9,675 nucleotides of DNA from the NCBI GenBank assembly GCA_011523485.1, contig WTGR01000190.1, positions 1 to 9,675 of the forward strand. Direction: 5' to 3'. This DNA is from Acidobacteriota bacterium. Lineage in GTDB: Bacteria > Acidobacteriota > Vicinamibacteria > Vicinamibacterales > UBA8438. The translations under genes were made by a program, and so were the position numbers. This document shows positions 1 through 6,790 of the stretch, piece after piece. Within the stretch, counting starts at the first letter, position 1, and each line of letters begins with the position of its first letter. The notes beneath the pieces were generated by a model. That model saw nothing but the letters and a program-made list of their open reading frames with translations. It was not told the origin of the DNA and did no database searches.

Positions 1-533
1 CCCCGCAACATCCCGTCCGCCGCCGCCACGATGTCCTCCGGCTCGGCCAGGCGTCCCCGCCCCACCCAGCCGCAGGCGAGATAGCCGTCGCCCGGCTCGA
101 CGAAACGGGCGCCCCGCGCCGCGAGCGTGTCCAGGTTCGACCGCACGGCGGCGTGCGAGAGCATGTTCGTGTTCATGGCCGGCGCCAGGAGCACCGGCGC
201 GGTGGTGGCCAGATACAGCGAAGAAAGGAAGTCGTCCGCGATCCCGTTGGCGAGCTTGCCGATGACGTCCGCCGTCGCCGGCGCGACGACCAGCAGCTCG
301 ATGGACGACGCCAGCGCGATGTGATCGATGTCGGCGTTGACTCCCGGCGCGAACTGGTCGGTGGCGACGCGGCGCCTCGTGATCGCCTCGAACGTCAGCG
401 GTCCGACGAAGCGCTGCGCGTTGGCGGTCATCACGGCCGCCACATCGTGCCCGCGCTGCTGGAGCCCGCGGGCGACCTCCACCGCCTTGTAGGCGCCGAT
501 TCCGCCGCTGACGCCGAGCGCGACGAGTGCCAT
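1..533 (-). CDS. coaBC: Bifunctional phosphopantothenoylcysteine decarboxylase/phosphopantothenate-cysteine ligase, N-terminal part
   Basis: Partial gene: 177 codons from an ATG at 533, running off the window start, so only the CoaC decarboxylase half is seen. CoaBC makes 4'-phosphopantetheine for coenzyme A in the cytosol: the C-terminal ligase joins cysteine to phosphopantothenate and this N-terminal FMN domain decarboxylates the product. Visible family marks are the opening VSGGIGAYKA (residues 8-17), the active-site His in DIDHIALA (His71), the substrate-clamping PAMNTNM (118-124, Asn121) and the flap LACGWVGRGRL (152-162, Cys154). The start lies 1 nt after the gmk stop (TGA-G-ATG) with no clear Shine-Dalgarno, so translation is probably coupled to gmk. 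Whether the CoaB ligase domain follows cannot be checked here, although CoaC fused to CoaB is the usual bacterial form. Confidence 0.95.
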   Translation of the reverse strand, partial: MALVALGVSGGIGAYKAVEVARGLQQRGHDVAAVMTANAQRFVGPLTFEAITRRRVATDQFAPGVNADIDHIALASSIELLVVAPATADVIGKLANGIADDFLSSLYLATTAPVLLAPAMNTNMLSHAAVRSNLDTLAARGARFVEPGDGYLACGWVGRGRLAEPEDIVAAADGMLR

Positions 534-534
534 C

Positions 535-1242
535 TCAGTCGGCGCCCGTCCGCTGCAACGTTGGATCGACCGCGTGAAAGGTCTCGACGATGTCGCGCGC
601 CCGCTCGCGCATGGCCGCCGCCCGCGACCGCTCGGCGAGTACGATGTGACGGAGCCGGTCGACGCACGCGTCGATCTCGTCGTTGACGACCACGTAGTCG
701 TACTCGTCGATCATGGCGACCTCCCGCCGTGCGGTGCGGAGGCGCCGTTCCAGGTCCGAGCCGCCCGCGGTCTCTCTTCCGCGGCTGCGGAGCCGCTCTT
801 CCAGCGCCTCGAAGGAGGGCGGCAGCACGAACACGCTCACCGCATCCTGCACCTGACGCCGCACCTGCCGCGCTCCCTGCACGTCGATGACCAGGACGAC
901 GTCGCGACCCGCCGCGCGACAGCGCTGCGTCTCGGCTGCGCCGGTGCCGTAGAGCCGACCGAACACGTCGGCCCATTCCAGGAAGGCGCCTGCCGCGATC
1001 ATGTCACGGAAACGGGCCGGCGCCACGAAGTGGTAGTCGACCCCGTCGACCTCCCCCGGCCGCGCGCCGCGGGAGGTGTACGACCGCGACCGAACGAGAT
1101 CGGGCACGCGCTCGACGAGCCGGCCGACGAGCGTCGTCTTCCCGGTCCCCGAGGGCGCCGACAGCACGAACAGGAGCCCGCGACGGCCCGCACAGGCCTC
1201 CGCCGGGGCGGACGCTACGGCGTGGAGGTCGTCCTTCCGCAC
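535..1242 (-). CDS. gmk: Guanylate kinase
   Basis: Encodes 235 residues. It phosphorylates GMP (and dGMP) to GDP with ATP, a cytosolic step of purine nucleotide supply. The P-loop is APSGTGKTT (29-37). The GMP-binding part follows as SRSYTSRGARPGEVDGVDY, a recognisable variant of the family SxSxTTRxPRxGExxGxxY. The lid and the C-terminal YDYVVVNDEID segment complete the fold. The start is a GTG at 1242, preceded by GGAG at 6 nt spacing, and it lies 3 nt after the yicC stop. The protein has about 20 extra N-terminal residues before the P-loop compared with the usual ~205-residue enzyme; I see no later start codon that would remove them. The order yicC-gmk-coaBC is a common bacterial housekeeping arrangement and supports the call. 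Confidence 0.96.
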   Translation of the reverse strand: MRKDDLHAVASAPAEACAGRRGLLFVLSAPSGTGKTTLVGRLVERVPDLVRSRSYTSRGARPGEVDGVDYHFVAPARFRDMIAAGAFLEWADVFGRLYGTGAAETQRCRAAGRDVVLVIDVQGARQVRRQVQDAVSVFVLPPSFEALEERLRSRGRETAGGSDLERRLRTARREVAMIDEYDYVVVNDEIDACVDRLRHIVLAERSRAAAMRERARDIVETFHAVDPTLQRTGAD

Positions 1243-1245
1243 CGG

Positions 1246-2223
1246 TCACTCCACGTTCTGGGCCTGCTCACGCAGCTTCTCCAGCTCCGCCTTGGCCGCC
1301 ACCACGAGCCCGGACGTCTCGTGCCCGTCCGCCTTCGACCCGATGGTGTTGACCTCGCGGTTCATCTCCTGCAGCAGGAAATCGAGCTTGCGCCCGCACG
1401 GCTCGGGCGCGTCCGCCAGCGCGGCCCAGTGCGAGACATGCGCCCGCAAGCGGGTGATCTCCTCATGGATGTCGGACCGCGCCACGAACCGCACGACCTC
1501 CTGCGCCAGCGCCGCCTGGTCGGCGTGCACGTCCGGCCCGATCTCCGCCAGCCGCGCCGTGAGCCGCTGTCCGAGCGCTTCCGCGCCGGCGCCCGCTTCC
1601 CGCTCGATACGCTCGATCAATCGGCCGAGGGCGACGAGACGCTCGTCGAGGTCGGCCCGCAAATGGCCGCCCTCGCTCGTGCGCATGCGGTCGAGCTCGC
1701 CCAGCGCCTCGCCGACGGCGCCCGTCACCACGACATCGGCCATCGCGTCGGCCGCCGGGTCCGCCGCACGCTCCGCAACCGTGACCACCTGCGGGAATCC
1801 AAGCAGCTCGCCGACCGTCCAGCGGTCGCGCTGCCGTGCCAGTTGCCTGACTGCATGCGCCACGTCACCCGGGTCACTCCCCGCGTCCCGGCAAGTGTCC
1901 TCGGTCACAAGCCGGCCACGCGTCGCCTCCCTTACGTCCGGTCTATCGGCCAACTCCAGCAGGGCGGCGAGCAGAGGCTCGTTGACCTCCACGTCGAGAG
2001 CAGGCCGCTCGCGATGTCGAACGGCAACCCTGATCTCCACACGGCCGCGGGCCAGGCGGCGCTGCGCTTGCTCGCGAACCATCGGCTCCAGTCGCAGCAG
2101 GCCGGGCGGCAGATGCACTTGCAGATCCAGGTAGCGGTGATTCACGCTGCGCGCGGTGACGCTCACGGTCAACGCCTCGTCCTCCCGTGTCAGGGACGCG
2201 AAGCCGGTCATCGACTTGATCAC
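1246..2223 (-). CDS. yicC: YicC/YloC family endoribonuclease
   Basis: Encodes 325 residues from a GTG at 2223. Members of this family (YicC in E. coli, YloC in B. subtilis) are reported endoribonucleases that act on RNA in the cytoplasm. The start gives the typical opening MIKSMTGFA; the open frame extends 34 codons further upstream but only as low-complexity Arg-rich sequence overlapping the exporter gene. The N-terminal YicC domain (1-~165) includes SVNHRYLDL (26-34). The C-terminal DUF1732 domain carries SDIHEEITRL (250-259) and the family signature between residues 277 and 298 (GRKLDFLLQEMNRE, then NTIGSKA). It is longer than E. coli YicC (about 287 residues), mainly through an apparent insert at about 93-130. 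It is followed after 3 nt by gmk, as in many bacteria. Confidence 0.93.
   Translation of the reverse strand: MIKSMTGFASLTREDEALTVSVTARSVNHRYLDLQVHLPPGLLRLEPMVREQAQRRLARGRVEIRVAVRHRERPALDVEVNEPLLAALLELADRPDVREATRGRLVTEDTCRDAGSDPGDVAHAVRQLARQRDRWTVGELLGFPQVVTVAERAADPAADAMADVVVTGAVGEALGELDRMRTSEGGHLRADLDERLVALGRLIERIEREAGAGAEALGQRLTARLAEIGPDVHADQAALAQEVVRFVARSDIHEEITRLRAHVSHWAALADAPEPCGRKLDFLLQEMNREVNTIGSKADGHETSGLVVAAKAELEKLREQAQNVE
1249..1252 (-). promoter_or_regulatory. Ribosome binding site of gmk
   Basis: GGAG on the minus strand, 6 nt before the GTG at 1242 and inside the last codons of yicC. It supports the GTG as the true start despite the extended N-terminus it gives to guanylate kinase. 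Confidence 0.6.
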
Positions 2224-2233
2224 GGGCCGCCGA

Positions 2234-2238
2234 CTCCT
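2234..2238 (-). promoter_or_regulatory. Probable ribosome binding site of yicC, next to an (AG)7 tract
   Basis: AGGAG on the minus strand, 10 nt before the GTG at 2223. It sits at the downstream edge of the AG dinucleotide run. The spacing is slightly long, but the next candidate start (ATG at 2211) would be 22 nt away, so the GTG is preferred. Confidence 0.5.
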
Positions 2239-2250
2239 CTCTCTCTCTCT
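2237..2250. repeat. (CT)7/(AG)7 dinucleotide repeat in the exporter-yicC gap
   Basis: Seven CT units on the plus strand, (AG)7 in the direction of transcription, filling much of the 46-nt gap (2224-2269) between the ABC exporter stop and the yicC start. The remainder of the gap holds no hairpin with a U-run, so I see no terminator and read-through into yicC is likely. Confidence 0.85.
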
Positions 2251-2269
2251 GCTCCGTCCCGGCCGACCG

Positions 2270-4186
2270 CTACCGCTCGCCGTCCGCCGCCACCGGGACC
2301 TGCGCCGACACGGCGCCGCCCGCAAGCGCCGCCGCCCCGGCCGGGCTCGCTGTCGGCGCCGCGGCCGGCGTCCGGTCGAAGAACTGCATCGCGTAGAGCC
2401 GCGCGTAGTGGCTGTCCGGGTCCGCCAGCAGCTCTTCGTGCCGTCCCGTTTCCCGCACGCGCCCGTCCTCGAGCACGACGATCACGTCGGCCCGCCGGAC
2501 CGTCGAGAGGCGGTGTGCGATGACGAACACGGTCCGGTTCAGCATCAACTGCGCCAGCGCATCCTGCACCAGCAGCTCCGACTCGGCATCGAGCGCGGAG
2601 GTCGCCTCGTCGAGAATGAGGATGGGCGCGTTCCTGAGTAGCGCGCGGGCGATCGCGATGCGCTGCCGCTGGCCGCCCGACAGCCGCTGGCCGCGTTCTC
2701 CGATGGTGGTGCCGTAGCCGGACGGCAGCGCCGCGATGAACTCGTGGGCGTGCGCCGCGCGCGCCGCCGCCTCGATCATGGCCGGCGCGGCATCGGGCGC
2801 GGCGTACGCGATGTTGTGGGCGATGGTGTCGTCGAACAGGACGGTGTCCTGCGTGACGATGCCGATGTTCTTGCGCAGGGACCCGAGAGTGACGTCGCGG
2901 ACGTCGACGCCGTCGATCCGGATCGCCCCGCCGGTGACGTCGTAGAACCGCGGCACGAGGTTGACCAGCGTCGTCTTGCCGGCGCCGCTGAGTCCGACGA
3001 GGGCGGCCACCTGCCCCGCCGCGACCTCGAACGACACGCCGCGCAGGACCGGGTCGCCGACGGTCCGGTCGTAGGCGAAGCCGACATCCCGGAAGCTGAT
3101 TGCGGATCGGAGAGGCGCCAGCGGACGCGCGGACGGACGGTCCCGCACCTCGCTGCGCACGTCCAGCATCTCGAAGACCCGTTCGGCCGCCGCGCGCGCC
3201 TGCTGGATGTTGGCGTTCACCCGGCTCAGCTTCTTCACCGGCCCGTACATCACGAGCAGCGCGGCCACGAAGGTCGTGAACTCTCCCGCCGTCATCTCTC
3301 CGCCGGCGATCCGGCTGGACCCGTACCAGAGGACCCCGACCACCGCGAAGGCGCCGAGCCACTCCATGAGCGGCGGCAGGACGGAGAGCGTGCTGGTCAC
3401 CTTCATCGCGATCCGGTAGACCTGTTCCGAGGTGCGGGCGAACCGGCCGGCCTCGAACGCCTCGGCCGCGAAGGCCTTGACGATGCGGTGTCCGGTGAAC
3501 GCCTCGGCGGTGACGTGCGACAGGCGGCCGAGCTCCTCCTGGCCGCGGTAGGTGTTGCGCCGCACCCGCTGCCCCAGTCGCACGAGCGGGTAGACCACCA
3601 GCGGCGCGCAACTGATGGCGACCAGCGCCAGCCGGGCGTCGAGAACGCACAGGAGGGCGGCCAGCCCGATGACCGTGATGGTCTCGCGCAGCAGGTCCCC
3701 GAGCGTCACCGTGACCACCTGCTGAATGCGCATGACGTCGTGCATCATGCGCGACATCAGGCCGCCGGTCGTGTGCCGCGCGAAGAAGCCGGCGGACTGG
3801 CCCACGATATGCCGGAACAGCTCGTTGCGCAGGTCGCGCACCACCCGCTGTCCGACGTCGGCCATCAGGAAGACCGAGAAGTAGTTCCCGAGTCCCTTCG
3901 CGAGGCCGAAGGCCAGAATCATGGCCGCGATGGTCCGGAACTCCGACCCGAGCGCGACGCGCAGCTCCGCGACCGCCGCCTCGCCGAGCAGCATCGCCGC
4001 GACGACCCAGAACTGCGAATCGCCGCCGCGGACGTCCTCGGGCCGGAGGACGTCGTTGAAGATCGGGTCGATCAGCGCGACCAGCGCCACCGACGCCGCC
4101 GCGTAGACTCCCATGGCCGCCACCGCCCAGCCGAACCGCCACCGATGCGGAATCCCGTACCGGGCGAGACGAGCCACGGGATGCAA
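2270..4186 (-). CDS. MsbA-like lipid ABC exporter (fused permease and ATPase)
   Basis: Encodes 638 residues, a half-transporter expected to act as an inner-membrane homodimer. MsbA-type proteins flip lipid A-core, or related lipid-linked molecules, from the inner to the outer leaflet using ATP. Residues 1-~330 form the six-helix transmembrane domain, starting with a helix ending ALIDPIFNDVL that matches the MsbA TM1 pattern. The nucleotide-binding domain (about 362-600) has Walker A GLSGAGKTT (398-406), Q-loop Gln446, signature LSGGQ (502-506), Walker B ILILDE (522-527) and H-loop His558, all intact. A Pro/Ala-rich tail of about 35 residues follows. The start is a TTG at 4186, chosen because GGGAGGT lies 6 nt before it. 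ugd ends 4 nt upstream. Substrate is inferred: lipid A-core or a lipid-linked glycan; a peptide or drug exporter of the same family cannot be excluded. Confidence 0.88.
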   Translation of the reverse strand: MHPVARLARYGIPHRWRFGWAVAAMGVYAAASVALVALIDPIFNDVLRPEDVRGGDSQFWVVAAMLLGEAAVAELRVALGSEFRTIAAMILAFGLAKGLGNYFSVFLMADVGQRVVRDLRNELFRHIVGQSAGFFARHTTGGLMSRMMHDVMRIQQVVTVTLGDLLRETITVIGLAALLCVLDARLALVAISCAPLVVYPLVRLGQRVRRNTYRGQEELGRLSHVTAEAFTGHRIVKAFAAEAFEAGRFARTSEQVYRIAMKVTSTLSVLPPLMEWLGAFAVVGVLWYGSSRIAGGEMTAGEFTTFVAALLVMYGPVKKLSRVNANIQQARAAAERVFEMLDVRSEVRDRPSARPLAPLRSAISFRDVGFAYDRTVGDPVLRGVSFEVAAGQVAALVGLSGAGKTTLVNLVPRFYDVTGGAIRIDGVDVRDVTLGSLRKNIGIVTQDTVLFDDTIAHNIAYAAPDAAPAMIEAAARAAHAHEFIAALPSGYGTTIGERGQRLSGGQRQRIAIARALLRNAPILILDEATSALDAESELLVQDALAQLMLNRTVFVIAHRLSTVRRADVIVVLEDGRVRETGRHEELLADPDSHYARLYAMQFFDRTPAAAPTASPAGAAALAGGAVSAQVPVAADGER

Positions 4187-4190
4187 CCGA

Positions 4191-5486
4191 CTACCTCCCT
4201 ATCGAGTAGTAGGTGAACCCTTCCGTCCGCATCTGCTCGACGTCGAACACGTTGCGGCCATCGAAGATCACCGGCGCCCGCATGAGCGAACGCATTCGCG
4301 CGAAGTCGGGCTCGCGGAACTCGTTCCACTCCGTCACGATGGCCAGCGCGTCGGCGCCCTCGAGCGCGTCGTAGCTGCGCGCGGCATAGGTGATCCGCTC
4401 TCCGAAGATGGCGCGCGCGGCCTGCTCCGCCTGCGGATCGTATGCCCGCACGACCGCGCCCGCGGCCAGCAGCGCCTCTATGGTCGGCACCGACGGCGCC
4501 TCGCGCACGTCGTCGGTGCGCGGTTTGAACGAGAGTCCCCACACCCCGATCGTCCGACCGGTGAGCGAGTCGAAGTGCGCGCGCATCTTGTCCACGAGAC
4601 GCACCTTCTGCGCGGCGTTGACGGCCTCGACCGATTCCAGAATCCGACAGCGGTAACCCTCGGCGCGCGACGAGCTTACGAGCGCCTTGATGTCCTTGGG
4701 AAAGCAGCTTCCGCCGTAGCCGATGCCGGGAAACAGAAACGACGGCCCGATGCGCCGGTCGGCGGCCATGGCGCGCCGCACGTTGTCGACGTCCGCCCCG
4801 AACAGCTCGCAGACCGTCGCGATCTCGTTCATGAACGACACGCGCGTCGCCAGCATCGCGTTCGAGGCGTACTTGCACAGCTCGGCGCTCGCGCAATCCA
4901 TGAGCTGAATCGGTGCGCCGGTGCGCGTGAACGGCGCGTAGAGCGTCTGCATCAATCCCGCCGCGCGCTCGTCCTCGGCGCCGATCACGACGCGGTCGGG
5001 ACGCATGAAGTCGTCGATCGCCGCCCCCTGCTTGAGGAACTCGGGATTGCTGACCACGCTGTACGGCTGGCTCGTCTCATCGGCGATCACCGCGCGCAGG
5101 CGGGCCGCGGTGCCGACCGGCACCGTGCTCTTGGTGACGACGACGGTGTAGCCGGACATGGCGCGCGCCAGGTCGCGGGCCACGGCCAGCACGTACGACA
5201 GGTCGGCCGAACCGTCCTCCCCCGGCGGGGTGCCCACCGCGATGAAGACGACCTGCGCGCTCTCGACCGCCGGCGCCAGCTCGGTCGAGAACCGAAGCCG
5301 TTTCTCCGCTCCGTTGCGCGCGACCAGCTCGCCGAGGCCAGGCTCGTAGATGGGCAGCCGCCCCTGCTTCAGGGACGCGATCTTTGCGGCGTCGCTGTCG
5401 ACGCAAACGACGTCGTTGCCGTTCTCCGCGAAACACGCGCCGACTACCAATCCCACGTAGCCGCTTCCGACCACCGCAAGCTTCAT
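4191..5486 (-). CDS. ugd: UDP-glucose 6-dehydrogenase
   Basis: Encodes 431 residues, normal for the family. It oxidises UDP-glucose twice with NAD+ to UDP-glucuronate, a precursor for acidic polysaccharides, uronic acids and pentoses of the envelope. The N-terminal Rossmann domain opens with VVGSGYVGL (G7-x-G9-x-x-G12). Further marks are VGTPPGEDG (84-92), KSTVPVGT (119-126), NPEFLKQG (147-154), Lys205 in AELCKYASNA, the catalytic Cys261 in GIGYGGSCFPKDI and the C-terminal GLSFKPRTDDVRE (317-329). All catalytic residues are present. The ATG at 5486 lies about 33 nt from the predicted transcription start, with only a weak ribosome site. It is first in the left-arm operon and divergent from the glycosyltransferase cluster, which could use its product. 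A related nucleotide-sugar dehydrogenase (GDP-mannose or UDP-N-acetyl type) is less likely given the motif set. Confidence 0.94.
   Translation of the reverse strand: MKLAVVGSGYVGLVVGACFAENGNDVVCVDSDAAKIASLKQGRLPIYEPGLGELVARNGAEKRLRFSTELAPAVESAQVVFIAVGTPPGEDGSADLSYVLAVARDLARAMSGYTVVVTKSTVPVGTAARLRAVIADETSQPYSVVSNPEFLKQGAAIDDFMRPDRVVIGAEDERAAGLMQTLYAPFTRTGAPIQLMDCASAELCKYASNAMLATRVSFMNEIATVCELFGADVDNVRRAMAADRRIGPSFLFPGIGYGGSCFPKDIKALVSSSRAEGYRCRILESVEAVNAAQKVRLVDKMRAHFDSLTGRTIGVWGLSFKPRTDDVREAPSVPTIEALLAAGAVVRAYDPQAEQAARAIFGERITYAARSYDALEGADALAIVTEWNEFREPDFARMRSLMRAPVIFDGRNVFDVEQMRTEGFTYYSIGR
4193..4199 (-). promoter_or_regulatory. Strong ribosome binding site deciding the TTG start of the exporter
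   Basis: GGGAGGT on the minus strand, formed by the last codons and first stop base of ugd (GGG AGG TAG), 6 nt before the TTG at 4186. It favours this TTG over the GTG three codons later and tightly links translation of the two genes. Confidence 0.75.
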
Positions 5487-5525
5487 CTACTAGAACCCCA
5501 TTCGGCGCTTCCCAGCAAACCGACA

Positions 5526-5555
5526 ACGCTAGCACGCACCGCCAAAACCTGTCAA
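5526..5555 (-). promoter_or_regulatory. Sigma70-type promoter for ugd and the downstream operon
   Basis: On the minus strand a perfect -35 TTGACA (5555-5550) is followed after 18 nt by TAGCGT (5531-5526), preceded by TG at the extended -10 position. Predicted transcription start is near 5519, giving a leader of about 33 nt before the ugd ATG. The area is clearly more AT-rich than the flanking genes. Confidence 0.65.
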
Positions 5556-5560
5556 AAACA

Positions 5561-5569
5561 CTGATTCAG
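5561..5569. repeat. Short palindrome CTGA-T-TCAG upstream of the ugd promoter
   Basis: A 9-base near-perfect palindrome (4-base arms, 1-base centre) lies 5 nt upstream of the ugd -35 box. It could be part of a regulator site, but is short enough to be chance. Confidence 0.25.
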
Positions 5570-5608
5570 AAGGACTTGTCGCATTTCAACGTGCGGGGCG
5601 CGACGGCG

Positions 5609-5623
5609 GGTCGAACCGCGACC
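5609..5623. repeat. Inverted repeat GGTCG-5-CGACC before the glycosyltransferase cluster
   Basis: Five-base arms separated by five bases, in the place where a -35 box would be expected for the extended -10 at 5627-5635. It may be an operator or activator site; no regulator gene is in the window to pair with it. Confidence 0.3.
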
Positions 5624-5626
5624 GTA

Positions 5627-5635
5627 TGGTACGAT
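5627..5635 (+). promoter_or_regulatory. Possible extended -10 promoter for the glycosyltransferase cluster
   Basis: TGG-TACGAT is an extended -10-like element ending 9 nt before the ATG at 5645. I see no good -35 at the usual distance. Transcription from it would begin within a few bases of the ATG, implying a nearly leaderless message, in agreement with the lack of a Shine-Dalgarno before that ATG. Confidence 0.4.
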
Positions 5636-5644
5636 CCCGTTCGG

Positions 5645-6790
5645 ATGCGCGTCATGATCGACTATCGGCCGGCGTTACGCCGCCCGACAGGCGTGGGCGC
5701 GTTCGTACACCATCTGGTCGCGGCCCTCGCCGGGCTGGAGTGCGAAGCGACGGCGCCCCTCGACCCTCTCGAGCTGACCGTCTTCAGCGCATCCTGGAAG
5801 GACCGTCTGGCCCATGCCGAGCCGCCGGTGCCCGCCGCCGTCCGCAGCATCGACCGCCGCATACCGGTTCGGCTGCTCAACCTGGCCTGGCACCGGGCCG
5901 GGTGGCCGCCGGTAGAAGCGATCGCCGGCAGGCGATTCGACGTCGTGCACTCGCCGCACCCGCTGCTGGTGCCGTCGCGCGGCGCGGCGCAGGTCATCAC
6001 GATTCACGATCTGGACTTCCTCGATCACCCGGACCGCACGACCGGCGAGGTGCGCCGCGACTACGCCGCTCTGGTCCGCCGTCATGCCGCACGTGCAGCG
6101 CACGTCGTCGTGCCCTCCCGGCACACCGCGACCGAGGTCGAACGCCGGCTGCACGTCTCCCCGGAGGCGATCTCCGTCTGCCCGAACGGGGCGCCCGACT
6201 GGCCGGCCCGCGACGCGCCGCCGGCGGTCGGACACGTGCTCTTCGTGGGAACTCTCGCACCCCGCAAGAACATCGCCGGCCTTCTCGACGCCTACGCCCG
6301 GCTCGTCACGCGCGCGCCGGGCGTGCCGGACCTGGTTCTGGCCGGGGGAGGCGGCGCGGACGACGGGCTGGAGCGCACGGCACGCCCGCCGCTGGCCGGC
6401 CGCGTGCGGCGTACCGGGTATCTGGACACGCCGGCGCTGCGGGCGCTGTTCGCCGGCGCGCGGGTGCTGGTGCTGCCCTCGCTCGACGAGGGCTTCGGAC
6501 TGCCGGCGCTCGAGGCCATGACGGTCGGCGTGCCGGTCGTGGCCTCGAACCGGGGCGCACTGCCGGAGGTGGTCGGCGATGCGGGGTTGCTCGTCGATCC
6601 GACCGACACCGCCGCCATCGCCGACGCCCTCGAACGCGTCCTGACCGACGACGTGTTCGCCGCGGGTTGCACCGCCCGCGGGCTCCGCCGGGCCCGCGCG
6701 TTCAACTGGCAGGCCTCCGCGAGATCGTTGCGCCGCGCCTACCGCACGGCGCTCGAGGGCCGGACGCGGCGGGCGGGAACGCCGGCATGA
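5645..6790 (+). CDS. Glycosyltransferase family 4 (GT-B), first of cluster
   Basis: Encodes 381 residues from the ATG at 5645, whose product opens with the typical MRVMIDYRPALRRPTGVG. An ATG three codons later is the alternative. It should transfer a sugar from a nucleotide-sugar donor to a growing, probably lipid-linked glycan on the cytoplasmic face of the inner membrane, with a retaining mechanism. The N-terminal Rossmann half (1-~190) contains ITIHDLDFLDHP (118-129) and VVPSRHTATEV (155-165). The C-terminal half contains VGTLAPRKNI (201-210), with Arg207/Lys208 expected at the donor phosphates, and the E-x7-E motif DEGFGLPALE (Glu282, Glu290). It has no Shine-Dalgarno. Its TGA overlaps the next start as ATGA. 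Sugar and linkage cannot be read from the sequence; a mannosyltransferase-like role is one possibility. Confidence 0.9.
   Translation: MRVMIDYRPALRRPTGVGAFVHHLVAALAGLECEATAPLDPLELTVFSASWKDRLAHAEPPVPAAVRSIDRRIPVRLLNLAWHRAGWPPVEAIAGRRFDVVHSPHPLLVPSRGAAQVITIHDLDFLDHPDRTTGEVRRDYAALVRRHAARAAHVVVPSRHTATEVERRLHVSPEAISVCPNGAPDWPARDAPPAVGHVLFVGTLAPRKNIAGLLDAYARLVTRAPGVPDLVLAGGGGADDGLERTARPPLAGRVRRTGYLDTPALRALFAGARVLVLPSLDEGFGLPALEAMTVGVPVVASNRGALPEVVGDAGLLVDPTDTAAIADALERVLTDDVFAAGCTARGLRRARAFNWQASARSLRRAYRTALEGRTRRAGTPA

Noticed and set aside
574..2523. A 649-codon open frame on the plus strand opposite gmk and yicC
   Set aside because: Antisense shadow of two well-supported genes. Its product is Arg/His/Asp-rich with no domain, as expected from high-GC sequence read on the wrong strand. 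The same applies to the plus-strand frames at 1076-2134, 2744-4216 and 4113-5564.
2220..4142. A 640-codon minus-strand frame overlapping the ABC exporter in another phase
   Set aside because: It is Arg/Gly-rich with no transporter motifs, whereas the frame at 2270-4186 carries every ABC motif in order.
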